Source: Nonomuraea sp. NBC_00507
Lineage (GTDB): Bacteria; Actinomycetota; Actinomycetes; Streptosporangiales; Streptosporangiaceae
Length of the DNA: 64,000 nt
Direction: 5' to 3'
Assembly (NCBI RefSeq): GCF_036013525.1
Contig: NZ_CP107853.1
Span: 6,014,001 to 6,078,000, forward strand
Positions within the stretch are counted from its first letter, which is position 1. Each line of letters opens with the position of its first letter. Shown in pieces: positions 49,930 through 58,754 of this stretch. A program made the position numbers and the translations under genes. Under the pieces are notes generated by a model that worked only from the letters and a program-made list of their open reading frames with translations, was not told the DNA's origin and searched no databases.

Positions 49930-51771
49930 TCAGGCCGGCAGTGCCGCCCGCAGCCGCCGAACCGCGCCGAACCGCGCCGAATCGATAGGCGGGAACGATG
50001 ACGGTTCGACGCTCTTCAGCGCCGCCACCATCGTGTCCTTCCAGATCGGCCCGGGAAGGCTGGACCCCGCCACCACCCCGTAGTACCGCCCGCCGATCGT
50101 CACCCCAACCAGCTTGTGCCGCTGCGACCCGCGCGGATCTCCGATGCTCACCGCCCCCGCCAGATCCGGGGTGAACCCGGCGAACCAGGCGGTCGCGTAG
50201 TCGTCGGTGGTGCCGGTCTTGCCCGCCGCGTCGCGCCCGATCCCGCCGATGCCGCGCATCGTGCCCTTGGTGAACACACCTGACAGCACGTCGGCGGTGG
50301 CGTCCGCGACGGCCGGGTCGAGAGCCTGGCGGCATTTCGGCCGGTAACGGGTGGTGTTCCCGTCGCGGTTGGTGATGCGGGTGATCGCCATCGGCGCGCA
50401 GAACTTCCCGCGCGCCCCGATCGCCGCGTACGCCGCGGACACCGTCACCGGGTCCATCTCGTTGATGCCGAGCGTGAACGTCTCATACTCCTGGAGCCGT
50501 TGCCCGTCCGCGCGATGGATGCCCAGCGCCTTGGCCGTCGTGACGGTCTCGCAGAGCCCGACCCGCTGCCAACTCCATGAAGAACGTGTTCACCGAACCC
50601 CAGGTGCCGGTCCGCAGCGTCTTCCACCGCGGCGAACCCTCGTCGTTGGTGACCGTGTGGGTGGGGTCGCCGATGTTCTCGCCCTTGCAGTTCTTGAACG
50701 TCGCGTAGCCGGGCGCCCGGTAGCCGGCGCCCGCGGTGAGGCCGTCGTCAAGCTTCATGCCCTGCTCCAGCGCACTGATCAGGGTGAAAGTCTTGAACGT
50801 GGAGCCGGCCTGGAAGCCGGCCCCGCCGCCGTGGGCGGCGTCCGCGACGACGTTGTACGAGATCTCGTTCCGCGCCTTGCGAGGACCGTACGGCCTACTG
50901 GCGGCCATCGCCTTGATCGCCCCGGTGCCCGGATGGACCAGGGCCTCGGCGGCGACCGGGGCATCGGAGGCGCGCACGTACGTCCGGACGATCCGGTCGG
51001 CGGCCGCCTGCATGGCCGGGTCCACCGTGGTCCTGATCGTCAGTCCGCCGCGGTTGAGGGTCGCCAGGCGGGCCTCGGCCGTCTTGCCGAAGTCGGGATT
51101 GCTGAGGATCTCGTGCTGGGGTGATCTTGCCCAGCTCCGCCATCCGGTTCAGCACGACGTTGCGGCGGTTCAGGAGCCGTTCCCGGTGCTTCCTGCCGAG
51201 GTTGGGGTCGGTGGCGTTGGGGTCCTGTACGCCGCCCGCCAGCGTCGCCGCCTGCGGCAGGGTCAGGTCGGCGGCCTTGACGCCGGCGCGCGTAGGTGGC
51301 CTCCAGCGCCGCGTTTCGCTCCCGCTCGGTGCCGGCGGAGTTGAGCAGCACCTGCTTGACGTACTGCTGCGTGATGCTCGAACCGCCCTGGCTCACCCGG
51401 CCCGCCTGCAGGTTCGTGGCCAGCGCGCGGAGCGTGCCCTCGATGTCGATGGCGCCGTGCTCGTAGAAGCGGTAGTCCTCGATCGCGACGATCGCGGTCT
51501 TCATGACCTCGGCGATGTCGTCGAGACCGACGATCTCGCGGTACTCCTCGTAGAACCGCGCGATCACGTTCCCCTTGGCGTCCCGCACGATCGTGACCTC
51601 GGCTTGCGGCGGCTCCACCAGGTCGGCCGGCTCGAGATCGACCTCCCCGGCCGCCGCCACCAGCCCGAAGCCCGCGCCCCCGACGGCCGGCACCGCGATC
51701 CCGGCCATGAGCACGCCCGCCGCCGCGCCCGCGGCGGCGAGACGTACGATCTTCCTCCCCCGACCGGACAT
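49930..51771 (-). pseudogene. Class A penicillin-binding protein, broken by three frameshifts
   Basis: The parts read as one bifunctional PBP of about 613 residues. N-terminus and glycosyltransferase 51 (EDYRFYEHGAIDIEGTLRA, SQGGSSITQQYVKQ) are in frame 1. The chain continues LPQAATLAGGVQDPNATDP in a second frame after a shift near 51282-51291. It then reads LNRGGLTIRTTVDPAMQAA with SxxK (STFK) and SxN (GSVN) in a third frame after a shift near 51112-51123. It returns to frame 1 near 50564-50573 for KTG (AGKTGTTDDY). Each shift is one extra base (or two missing), and the sum restores frame. Every catalytic motif survives, so assembly error is as likely as inactivation. The start overlaps the beta-lactamase stop. 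Confidence 0.75.
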
Positions 51772-52706
51772 CAGAGCTTGCCGAGCCCGCGGGCCAGGAC
51801 CGTCGCGGTCTTCGCGATCGTCTTGTCGTCGGTGGCGAGACCGGGGGAGCGGTTGGTGTAGATCGCCATGATGATGGGAGCGGCGCCCTTCTCGGGCCAG
51901 ATGACGGCGATGTCGTTCCCACCGCCGAATCCCGTGGAGTTGGTGCCGGTCTTGTCGCCGATCGTCCAGGTCTTGGGCAGGCCCGCCCGGATACGCGCGT
52001 CGCCGGTCTTGGTGGCGATCAGCCAGGCGTTGAGCTGCTCCCGATCCTTGGCGTGCAGCGCGCTGCCGCTGGTCAGCACGCGCAGATCACGGCCGATCGC
52101 CGCGGGGGTGGTGGTGTCGCGCTTGTCCTTCGGCGTCCAGTCGTTCAACCCGGGCTCGTAGCGGTCCAGGCGGGAGATCGGGTCCTTGAGCGAACGGAAG
52201 TACGCGGTCAGACCGGCGGGGCCGCCGATCTGCTTGAGGATCAAGTTGCCCGCGGTGTTGTCGCTCACCGTGATGGTCGCCTCACACAGCTGGGTCACGG
52301 TCAGCCCGTCCTTGACGTGCTTCGCGGTGACCGGTGAGTAGTCCAGCACCTCGTCGGCCGTCCAGTGGATGACCTTGCTCATCAGCCCAGGCTCGGAGGT
52401 GCGCGCCTTGTGCAGCACGGCCGCGCAGGCCATGGCCTTGAACGTCGACAACAGCGGGAAGCGTTCACCCGCCCGGTACGTCACGGTCTTGCCCGTGGCG
52501 GTGTCGAGGGCGTACGCGCCGATGCGGCCGTTGAAGGCCTTCTCCAGCGCGCTCAGCTCCTTCCTGACGCTGACCTGGGCCTCGCTGGACACCGCCGGCG
52601 CGGTCGCCAGGCTCGCGGCCGAGGCCGGACCTGCGCCGAGGCCTGCCACGAGGGAGACCGCCAGGGCGGTGGCCGCCGCCAGCCGATGGGTGCGGAGGTT
52701 TCGCAT
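51771..52706 (-). CDS. bla: Class A beta-lactamase
   Basis: A 311-residue secreted serine beta-lactamase. It has a signal peptide at about 1-30 (cleavage near PASA), active-site Ser87 in STFK, SDN at 148-150, the general-base Glu184 in RYEPGLND and KTG at 252-254. All catalytic residues are intact. It hydrolyses beta-lactams outside the cell. The gene is first in a minus-strand pair with the class A PBP, overlapping by 1 nt. A weak AAGGA ribosome-binding site precedes the ATG, and a pseudo-palindrome lies at 52767-52788. Confidence 0.93.
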   Translation of the reverse strand: MRNLRTHRLAAATALAVSLVAGLGAGPASAASLATAPAVSSEAQVSVRKELSALEKAFNGRIGAYALDTATGKTVTYRAGERFPLLSTFKAMACAAVLHKARTSEPGLMSKVIHWTADEVLDYSPVTAKHVKDGLTVTQLCEATITVSDNTAGNLILKQIGGPAGLTAYFRSLKDPISRLDRYEPGLNDWTPKDKRDTTTPAAIGRDLRVLTSGSALHAKDREQLNAWLIATKTGDARIRAGLPKTWTIGDKTGTNSTGFGGGNDIAVIWPEKGAAPIIMAIYTNRSPGLATDDKTIAKTATVLARGLGKL

Positions 52707-52766
52707 GTCACGTGTCCTTGCTCTCGCCTGTCAGAGGGCAGGAGCAAAGCAGATGAGATCTCCGTA

Positions 52767-52788
52767 TGTCTAATAGCGATATCAGACA
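52767..52788. promoter_or_regulatory. Pseudo-palindromic operator candidate upstream of bla
   Basis: The 22-bp element has arms TGTCTnATA and TATnAGACA around GCGA; 8 of 9 arm positions are symmetric. It lies 61-82 bp before the bla start and overlaps the AT-rich stretch likely to hold the promoter. No blaI/blaR-like gene is in the window. Confidence 0.45.
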
Positions 52789-52879
52789 CCGAACCATAGT
52801 CATTCCGATATGCAAGCTGGTGGAGGCCCGTGCAGTCGGAGTCAGCCGCTGATCCGGGGTGCTTGGGTAGGGTCGAAGT

Positions 52880-53272
52880 ATGCGACTCCACAAGAGCCGG
52901 TTCGTGCCCCTCGCCGCCTTCGCCCTCTGCATCGCCGCCGCCGCCGGGTGCGGCGAGGTTAATCAGACCATCGACAAGGCCCAGGCGTGCCTGGAGGCAC
53001 CGAAGATCGTCAGCGAGCTGGGCGCCCAGATCGCCAACCTCACCAACGACCCCCAAGCCATGGACAAGGCCCTGGACGACGCCGCGGCCAAGCTCAACGA
53101 CGTGGCGGACAAGGCCACCAACACCACGATCAAGCAAGCCTCCGACGACCTCGCCAAGACCCTGGGCGGCATCACTGTCAATGACGTCAACGACGCCGTC
53201 GACGCGACGCAGAAGGTCGCCACCGAGGGAGCCGCGTACGTGGAGAAGGTGACCAAGGCCTGCACCGGCTGA
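52880..53272 (+). CDS. Small helical lipoprotein
   Basis: A 130-residue lipoprotein with lipobox AAAGC (Cys24). The mature part is all-helical with regular Asp/Ala/Lys spacing (NDPQAMDKALDDAAAKLNDVADKA), likely a coiled-coil or helical bundle. Two more Cys residues may form a disulfide. The function is unknown. The promoter is clear: TAGGGT at 52868-52873 with the ATG 6 nt later and no ribosome-binding site, hence a leaderless mRNA. Confidence 0.75.
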   Translation: MRLHKSRFVPLAAFALCIAAAAGCGEVNQTIDKAQACLEAPKIVSELGAQIANLTNDPQAMDKALDDAAAKLNDVADKATNTTIKQASDDLAKTLGGITVNDVNDAVDATQKVATEGAAYVEKVTKACTG

Positions 53273-53325
53273 GAGCTGAATCCCGGCTTCTCTAGGGGAA
53301 ATGGGGACGAAATATCGTTTTTCCT

Positions 53326-53652
53326 ATGGAACCCGACCCGCGTTTTACCTTGGCCAATGAACGAACCTTCCTCACCTGGCTGAGCACGGCGCTGGCGCTC
53401 AGTGCGGGTGGGGTGGCCATGGCGGCGGTGCCTGCCGACGTGTTCGTGCCATGGATCCGTACCGCACTCGCCGTCGTGCTCGTCACGCTCTCCGCGCTGG
53501 CCGCGGGCATGGCCTACCCGCGCTGGCGCAACATCCAGCGAGCGCTGCGCAACCAGACGCCGCTGCCGCCGCCCGCGCTCGCCGCCGTCTTCGGCTACGG
53601 CGTGGCCGCCGTGGCCGTGATCGCCCTGATTCTCATCATCCTCTCAGCATGA
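53326..53652 (+). CDS. DUF202 (YidH-like) membrane protein
   Basis: A 108-residue protein with three transmembrane helices and the DUF202 start RFTLANERTFLTWLSTALALSAGG. The family function is not established. TATCGT (53313-53318) lies 7 nt before the ATG, suggesting a leaderless start. A second DUF202 gene follows after 10 bp, and such pairs are common in actinomycetes. Confidence 0.85.
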   Translation: MEPDPRFTLANERTFLTWLSTALALSAGGVAMAAVPADVFVPWIRTALAVVLVTLSALAAGMAYPRWRNIQRALRNQTPLPPPALAAVFGYGVAAVAVIALILIILSA

Positions 53653-53662
53653 GGCGGCGAGG

Positions 53663-53998
53663 ATGACTCGCGAAGAGGAGGTCTGGGATCGCGGGCTACA
53701 GAGCGAGCGCACCAGGCTCGCGTGGGTGCGCACGGCCGTGGCTCTGGCCACCGGCGGGCTCGGCGCGACCGGGCTGGCGGCCAGGAGCGGCCTGCCGGCC
53801 CTCGCGGTCGTGGTCTTCGCGCTGGCCGCGCTGTGCGGCGGCGTGCTGCTCATCAGGACCAGGACCCGGTTCCGGCGGGTGCAGGCGGCACTGCACGGCG
53901 GCAGGCCGCTGGACCCCGGACTGGACGTGGTCTTCGCCTGGCTGGGCACGCTCAGCGTGGTCGCGGGTGCCCTGACCTTTGTGTTCACCATTCGGTGA
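53663..53998 (+). CDS. DUF202 membrane protein, second copy
   Basis: A 111-residue protein with the variant DUF202 start RGLQSERTRLAWVRTAVALATGG and three hydrophobic helices. It is only distantly similar to its neighbour, so the pair is probably an old heteromeric combination rather than a recent duplication. A GCGAGG ribosome-binding site lies directly before the ATG. Confidence 0.8.
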   Translation: MTREEEVWDRGLQSERTRLAWVRTAVALATGGLGATGLAARSGLPALAVVVFALAALCGGVLLIRTRTRFRRVQAALHGGRPLDPGLDVVFAWLGTLSVVAGALTFVFTIR

Positions 53999-54046
53999 GT
54001 CCGCTTGCGAGATTCCGGCGAGCAGGCGGAAACTCGAAGCAAGGGG

Positions 54047-54376
54047 GTGACCTCGTTGGAAGAAGAACGCAGGATCGTGCCGTTCGAGTGCCGCAGTTGC
54101 TGGCACGTCTGGGAAGAGGAATACCTGGTCAGGCACGTCGACGATCAGCACGGCAACGAAGCGGAGATCTGGTTGCGCAATGGGCTGCCCGTGCCGCCGC
54201 CGTCGCCGGGCGCCATCTGCCCGCGGTGCCGTCGCCAGGACAGCACCACCTTCCCTGAGGGCTACCTGTCGCGTCATCCGGAGTTGATCCCGCCGGAGAA
54301 ACCGGCGGCGCCCGATCCGACCCCGCTGCTCAGCCCGGTGCCGCGTCCACTCTACTGGCAACCTGACACACGGTGA
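54047..54376 (+). CDS. Zinc-ribbon protein
   Basis: A 109-residue soluble protein with two Cys-x2-Cys knuckles, FECRSCWHVWEEEY and GAICPRCRRQD, about 45 residues apart, forming a probable zinc ribbon. Between them is HVDDQHGNEAEIWLRNG. The C-terminus is Pro-rich. I used the GTG at 54047 near an AAGGGG stretch; a TTG at 54056 has better spacing, and a TTG at 54005 has no support. The function is unknown. Confidence 0.6.
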   Translation: MTSLEEERRIVPFECRSCWHVWEEEYLVRHVDDQHGNEAEIWLRNGLPVPPPSPGAICPRCRRQDSTTFPEGYLSRHPELIPPEKPAAPDPTPLLSPVPRPLYWQPDTR

Positions 54377-54415
54377 GGATTGCCTGACGGCGAGTGTCGC
54401 AGGCATGTGCGGGAG

Positions 54416-54470
54416 GTGGCCGAGCCGGACAGGGCGTCCGCTGAGTGGACACCGCTGTCCGGTCGGCCAC
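54416..54470. terminator. Bidirectional terminator between convergent genes
   Basis: GTGGCCGAGCCGGACAG (54416-54432) pairs with CTGTCCGGTCGGCCAC (54455-54470) with a single bulged base, and a smaller GTCC/GGAC stem lies inside the loop. It separates the zinc-ribbon gene (plus) from the ABC exporter operon (minus). Confidence 0.7.
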
Positions 54471-54477
54471 TGGTCGC

Positions 54478-56322
54478 CTAGCTGCTGAGACTGTCCAGCC
54501 AGGCCTGGTGCAGACCGGCGAAGCGGCCCGAGGCGGCGATGAGCCGGGCCGGTGGCCCGTCCTCGACGATCTCGCCTCGCTCCATGACCAGCACCCGGTC
54601 GGCGATCTCCACGGTGGACAGCCGGTGCGCGATGATCAGCGCCGTGCGGTCGGCCAGGATCGTCCGCAGCGCGCGCTGCACCAGGCGCTCGCTCGGCACG
54701 TCGAGGCTGGAGGTCGCCTCGTCCAGGATCAGCACGGCCGGATCGGCCAGGAACGCCCGGGCGAATGCGACGAGCTGCCGCTGGCCGGCGGACATGCGGC
54801 CGCCGCGCTTGCCGACCTCGGTGTCGTATCCGTCGGGCAGGCCGGAAATGAACTCGTGGGCGCCGATCGCCTTGGCCGCCTCGCGCACCTGACGATCGGT
54901 CGCCTCCGGTCGGCCGAACCTGATGTTGTCCGCGACCGTGCCGCTGAACAGGAAGTTCTCCTGCGTCACCATGACCACGGCCTGGCGCAGCGTCGGCTCG
55001 TCCAGTGTCCGCAGATCAACGCCGTCCAGCAGCACCCGGCCCTCGGTCGGGTCGTAGAAGCGGGAGATCAGCTTGGCCAGCGTCGTCTTGCCCGCGCCCG
55101 TCGCCCCGACCAGCGCCACGCTCTGCCCGGCCGGGACCGTCAGGTCGAGCCCCGGCAGGATCGGCATCTCCTCGACGTAGGCGAACCTGACGCCCTCGAA
55201 GCGCACCTTGCCGCGCGCCCTGCCCTGCGGCAGCGGCTGCGGCTTGCGCGGCTCGGGCACCGACGGCTCCTCCTCCAGCACGCCGGACAACTTCTCCAGC
55301 GCCGCGCCCGCCGACTGCAGCGTGTTGTAGAACTGGCTGACCTCCTGCATCGGCTCGTAGAACTGGCGCAGATACAGCAGGAATGCGGCCAGCACGCCGA
55401 CCTTGACCTCACCCTGGAGCGCCAGCCAGCCGCCGTAGAGCAGCACCCCGCCGATCGTCAGGTTGCCGATCAGCTTGATGCCGGTCATGAACGTCGCGCC
55501 GAGCCGCATGCTGCTGGCGTTGGCGCCCCGGTAGTCGTCGTTCAGCTGCTGGAAGATCTCCTGGTTGCGGGGCTCGCGGCGAAAGGCCTGCACGGCGCGG
55601 ATGCCGGTCATCGACTCCACGAAGTGCACGATCACCAGCGCCACCGTCTCCCGCGTACGCCGGTAGACGAGCGCCGACTGCCGCCGGAACCACCGCGTGA
55701 AAAACACCAGCAGCGGCAGCGGGATCAGCGCGACCAGGCCCAGGTGCACGTCCAGGATCAGCAGCAGCACGGCCGTGCCCACCATGGTCAGCACAGCCTT
55801 GACCAGCGCGTCGAACCCGGACTGCAGCAACTCGGCGATGGCCTCGATGTCCGAGGTCAGCCGCGAGATGACCCGCCCGGACGTGTATCGCTCGTGGAAG
55901 CTCAACGACAGCCGCTGGAAGTGGTCGAACACCCTCCTGCGCAGCTCCAGCAGGGTGCTCTGGCCGATCTTGCCCGACAGCCGCAGGAACGCCTGCCGGG
56001 TCAGGGCCTGCGTCACGGCCGCGGCCAGGATCACCCCGACCACGGTCAGCAGGATCGCCGCGCCCGACCCGCGGGTGATCGGCGGAATGCCCTCGTCGAT
56101 GCCGACCGAGACCAGGAAGGGGATGGCGAGCCCGGCCGCGTTGGACACCACGATGATCGCCACGAGCAGCGCGATCTGCTTCCGGTACGGCTTGAGCAGG
56201 TCGCCGAGGAGCCGGCGGGAGCGCGCCCGCAGCAGGATGGAGACCTTCTCCGAGAGCTCGTCCTGCTCCTCGGAGGCGACGCCGCGCCAGGACGCCGAGG
56301 TCGGCGTGGTCGTCGTCGTCAT
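54478..56322 (-). CDS. ABC exporter half-transporter with the catalytic site
   Basis: A 614-residue protein: six-helix membrane domain (about 40-330) and nucleotide-binding domain (about 365-600). Walker A is GATGAGKTT and Walker B LILDEATSSLD with the catalytic Glu. The signature is degenerate, MSAGQRQLVAFAR, and the H-loop is IIAHRLST. It complements the upstream-encoded half, which has the reverse pattern, so the two form one heterodimeric exporter of the TM287/288 or BmrCD type. The ATG overlaps that gene's stop by 4 nt. Confidence 0.9.
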   Translation of the reverse strand: MTTTTTPTSASWRGVASEEQDELSEKVSILLRARSRRLLGDLLKPYRKQIALLVAIIVVSNAAGLAIPFLVSVGIDEGIPPITRGSGAAILLTVVGVILAAAVTQALTRQAFLRLSGKIGQSTLLELRRRVFDHFQRLSLSFHERYTSGRVISRLTSDIEAIAELLQSGFDALVKAVLTMVGTAVLLLILDVHLGLVALIPLPLLVFFTRWFRRQSALVYRRTRETVALVIVHFVESMTGIRAVQAFRREPRNQEIFQQLNDDYRGANASSMRLGATFMTGIKLIGNLTIGGVLLYGGWLALQGEVKVGVLAAFLLYLRQFYEPMQEVSQFYNTLQSAGAALEKLSGVLEEEPSVPEPRKPQPLPQGRARGKVRFEGVRFAYVEEMPILPGLDLTVPAGQSVALVGATGAGKTTLAKLISRFYDPTEGRVLLDGVDLRTLDEPTLRQAVVMVTQENFLFSGTVADNIRFGRPEATDRQVREAAKAIGAHEFISGLPDGYDTEVGKRGGRMSAGQRQLVAFARAFLADPAVLILDEATSSLDVPSERLVQRALRTILADRTALIIAHRLSTVEIADRVLVMERGEIVEDGPPARLIAASGRFAGLHQAWLDSLSS

Positions 56323-58103
56323 CGCAGCGCTCCTTCCGACGCGTCGTCCAGGTCGGCGTCCTGGGCCAGCAACTGCCGGTATTCGGGCACGTCGGCCAGC
56401 AGCTCGTGGTGCTGCCCGACGTGCGTGATCGTGCCGTCGCGCAGCAGCGCCACCTTGTCGGCCAGCAGCACGGTGGAGGCCCGGTGGGCGACCACGATGC
56501 CGGTGGCGTCGCGCAACACATGCCGCAGCGCCTCTTCCACCAGCGCCTCGGTCTCCACGTCGAGCGCGGACAACGTGTCGTCGAGCACGAGAATCCGCGG
56601 CTTGCTGAGCACCGCCCTGGCCAGGGCCAGGCGCTGCCGCTGGCCGCCGGACAGGGACAGGCCCTGCTCGCCGATGCGGGTGTCGAGGCCCCATGGCAGG
56701 TCGTACACGAACATGGCCTGCGCCGTCTGGATGGCGTCGGCCAGCTCCTCCTCGGTGGCGTCCAGCCGGCCGAGCGTGAGATTCTCGCGCACGCTCATCG
56801 AGAACAGCGTCGGCTCTTCGAACGCGGTGGCCACCACCGATCGCAGCGTGGTGAGCTCCAGGTCGCGCACGTCGTGCCCGTCGATCGTGACCCGGCCGTC
56901 GGTGGGGTCGATCAGCCGGGGCACCAGCGCGGTCAGCGTCGTCTTGCCCGCGCCGGTCGCGCCCACGATCGCCACCGTCTCGCCGGGGCGCACGTCCAGC
57001 CAGACGTCGTGCAGCACTGGCCGGTCCGCGCCGGGGAAGCGGAACCCGACGCCTTCGAAGCGCAGGTGGCCGCGCGGCCTGGCGATCGTGTCCGTCCCGC
57101 CTTCGATGGCCGGGACGGTGTCCATGACCTCCATGAGCCGGTCGGCCGAGGTCATGGCCTCCTGGCCCATGGCCAGGATGTAGCCGAGGCTGGCGATCGG
57201 CCACACCAGCTGCAGCATCAGCGTGGTGAACGCGACCAGCGCGCCCAGCGTCAGCGCGCCGGAACCGACGGCCAGCGCGCCGAGCAGCAGCACCATGGCC
57301 AGCGTGATGTTGGGGATCACCTCGAGGAAGGCGAAGAACTTCGCCGACAGGCGCGCCTTGTCCATCGACGTGCCGTAGACCTTGAGCGCGGCGTCGTCAT
57401 AGCGGTCGTAGACGTGGTGGCGGCGGCCGAACGCCTTGATGGTGCGGATGCCGAGCGCGGACTCCTCGACGAGCGTGGCGAGGTCGCCCTGCTCGTCCTG
57501 CACCTGGCGGGAGATCCTGATGTAGCGCTTCTCGAAACGCAGCGACGTCCAGACGATCGGCACGGATGAGGCCAGCACCAGCAGCCCGAGCGGCCAGTAC
57601 TTGTTCAGCAGCAGCACGGTCACCGTGATCAGCTGCAGGATGTTCATGACCAGGAACAACATCCCGAAGCCGAGGAAGCGGCGGATCGTCGACAGGTCGG
57701 TCGTCGCCCGGGATAAAAGCTGGCCGGACTGCCACTCCCCGTGGAAGCCCATGGGCAGGCGCTGCAGGTGCTCGTAGAGGTCGTCACGGATGGCGGTCTC
57801 CAGGCCGAGCACCGGTTTGACCTGAGCCCACCGTCTGAGCAAGATCAGCAGGGCCTCGACGACGCCGACGCCGATCGCGAGCAACCCGAGCGGGAGCAGC
57901 CCGTCGGAGTCGCCGTGGGCGATGGGACCGTCGATGACCCTCTCGCTGATGAGGGGGAGGGCGATGCCGGCTCCGATGCCGACGATCGCGGCCAGCCAGA
58001 TGAAGACCAATCTGGTGACGTAGGGGCGGAGGTAGGACTTCATCCGCCACAGGGAGTTGGAGGACAGCAGGGGACGGCGAGGTGTGTGCGTATCGGGAGG
58101 CAT
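56319..58103 (-). CDS. ABC exporter half-transporter with degenerate ATP site
   Basis: A 594-residue membrane-ATPase fusion. The membrane domain comes first (about 20-310). The nucleotide-binding domain has Walker A GATGAGKTT, a canonical signature LSGGQRQRLALAR and H-loop VVAHRAST. Walker B is LVLDDTLSALD, so the catalytic Glu is replaced by Asp. This is the non-catalytic half of a heterodimeric multidrug or lipid exporter. I chose the ATG at 58103, which lies 7 nt after TAACCT (58116-58111); the open frame to 58193 adds unlikely residues. Confidence 0.9.
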   Translation of the reverse strand: MPPDTHTPRRPLLSSNSLWRMKSYLRPYVTRLVFIWLAAIVGIGAGIALPLISERVIDGPIAHGDSDGLLPLGLLAIGVGVVEALLILLRRWAQVKPVLGLETAIRDDLYEHLQRLPMGFHGEWQSGQLLSRATTDLSTIRRFLGFGMLFLVMNILQLITVTVLLLNKYWPLGLLVLASSVPIVWTSLRFEKRYIRISRQVQDEQGDLATLVEESALGIRTIKAFGRRHHVYDRYDDAALKVYGTSMDKARLSAKFFAFLEVIPNITLAMVLLLGALAVGSGALTLGALVAFTTLMLQLVWPIASLGYILAMGQEAMTSADRLMEVMDTVPAIEGGTDTIARPRGHLRFEGVGFRFPGADRPVLHDVWLDVRPGETVAIVGATGAGKTTLTALVPRLIDPTDGRVTIDGHDVRDLELTTLRSVVATAFEEPTLFSMSVRENLTLGRLDATEEELADAIQTAQAMFVYDLPWGLDTRIGEQGLSLSGGQRQRLALARAVLSKPRILVLDDTLSALDVETEALVEEALRHVLRDATGIVVAHRASTVLLADKVALLRDGTITHVGQHHELLADVPEYRQLLAQDADLDDASEGALR

Positions 58104-58248
58104 CACTTCTAGGTTAGTACGCGAGATCAAGCCATTTTTGGTGGCGCGGAGGTGCGTTTCCTGTGCCTGACGTGGGAAAACGTGAGGAATCATGCCCTTT
58201 CGGGCGGGCCGTTACGCTCATGGTGATGAGGCGTAGGATGAGGGACTC

Positions 58249-58728
58249 GTGATCAACGAATCAGACCTGCCGCACCTGCGCCGCTGCGTCGAGCTGGCCA
58301 CGCGGGCCCTGGAGGTGGGCGACGAGCCGTTCGGCTCCGTGCTCGTCTCCGGCGACGGCGCCGTCCTGGCCGAGGACCACAACCGCGTGGCGTCCGGAGA
58401 TCGCACCCAGCATCCGGAGTTCGCGCTGGCCCGCTGGTCGGCGGCGCACCTGACGCCGCAGGAGCGGGCCGCGGCCACCGTCTACACCTCCGGCGAGCAC
58501 TGCCCGATGTGCGCGGCCGCCCACGCCTGGGTGGGGCTGGGACGGATCGTGTACGTGGCGTCCTCGGAGCAGCTCGCCGCCTGGCTGTCCGAGCTCGGCG
58601 TGCCCGCGCCACCGGTCCGCACGCTGCCGATCAACGACGTCGCGCCCGGCGTGGAGGTGGAGGGACCTGTGCCCGAGCTGGCGGATGAGGTACGCGACCT
58701 GCACCGCCGCTTCCACAGCGGCGGCTGA
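58249..58728 (+). CDS. Nucleoside/cytidine-deaminase-like protein
   Basis: A 159-residue zinc deaminase of the CMP/dCMP and guanine-deaminase superfamily. Zinc and proton-shuttle residues are in HPEFALARW (HPE in place of HAE) and SGEHCPMCAAA (PCxxC). The N-terminus GDEPFGSVLVSGDGAVLAEDHN is typical of guanine deaminase-like members. It should deaminate a purine or pyrimidine base or nucleoside. The GTG start lies 9 nt after TAGGAT. It is convergent with the diiron gene. Confidence 0.85.
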   Translation: MINESDLPHLRRCVELATRALEVGDEPFGSVLVSGDGAVLAEDHNRVASGDRTQHPEFALARWSAAHLTPQERAAATVYTSGEHCPMCAAAHAWVGLGRIVYVASSEQLAAWLSELGVPAPPVRTLPINDVAPGVEVEGPVPELADEVRDLHRRFHSGG

Positions 58729-58754
58729 CCGGCTTCCAGCCGCGGGCCACGTGG

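Noticed and set aside
49930..51771. Programmed ribosomal frameshifting in the PBP
   Set aside because: Three shifts at unrelated sites without slippery heptamers or following pseudoknots; decay or sequence error is simpler.
54411..54470. Sequence resembling the 5' half of a tRNA-Ser (GGAGGTGGCCGAGCCGG...)
   Set aside because: There is no proper anticodon loop (position 33 is not T), no T-arm GGTTCGA and the arms pair as one long hairpin, so it is read as a convergent terminator.
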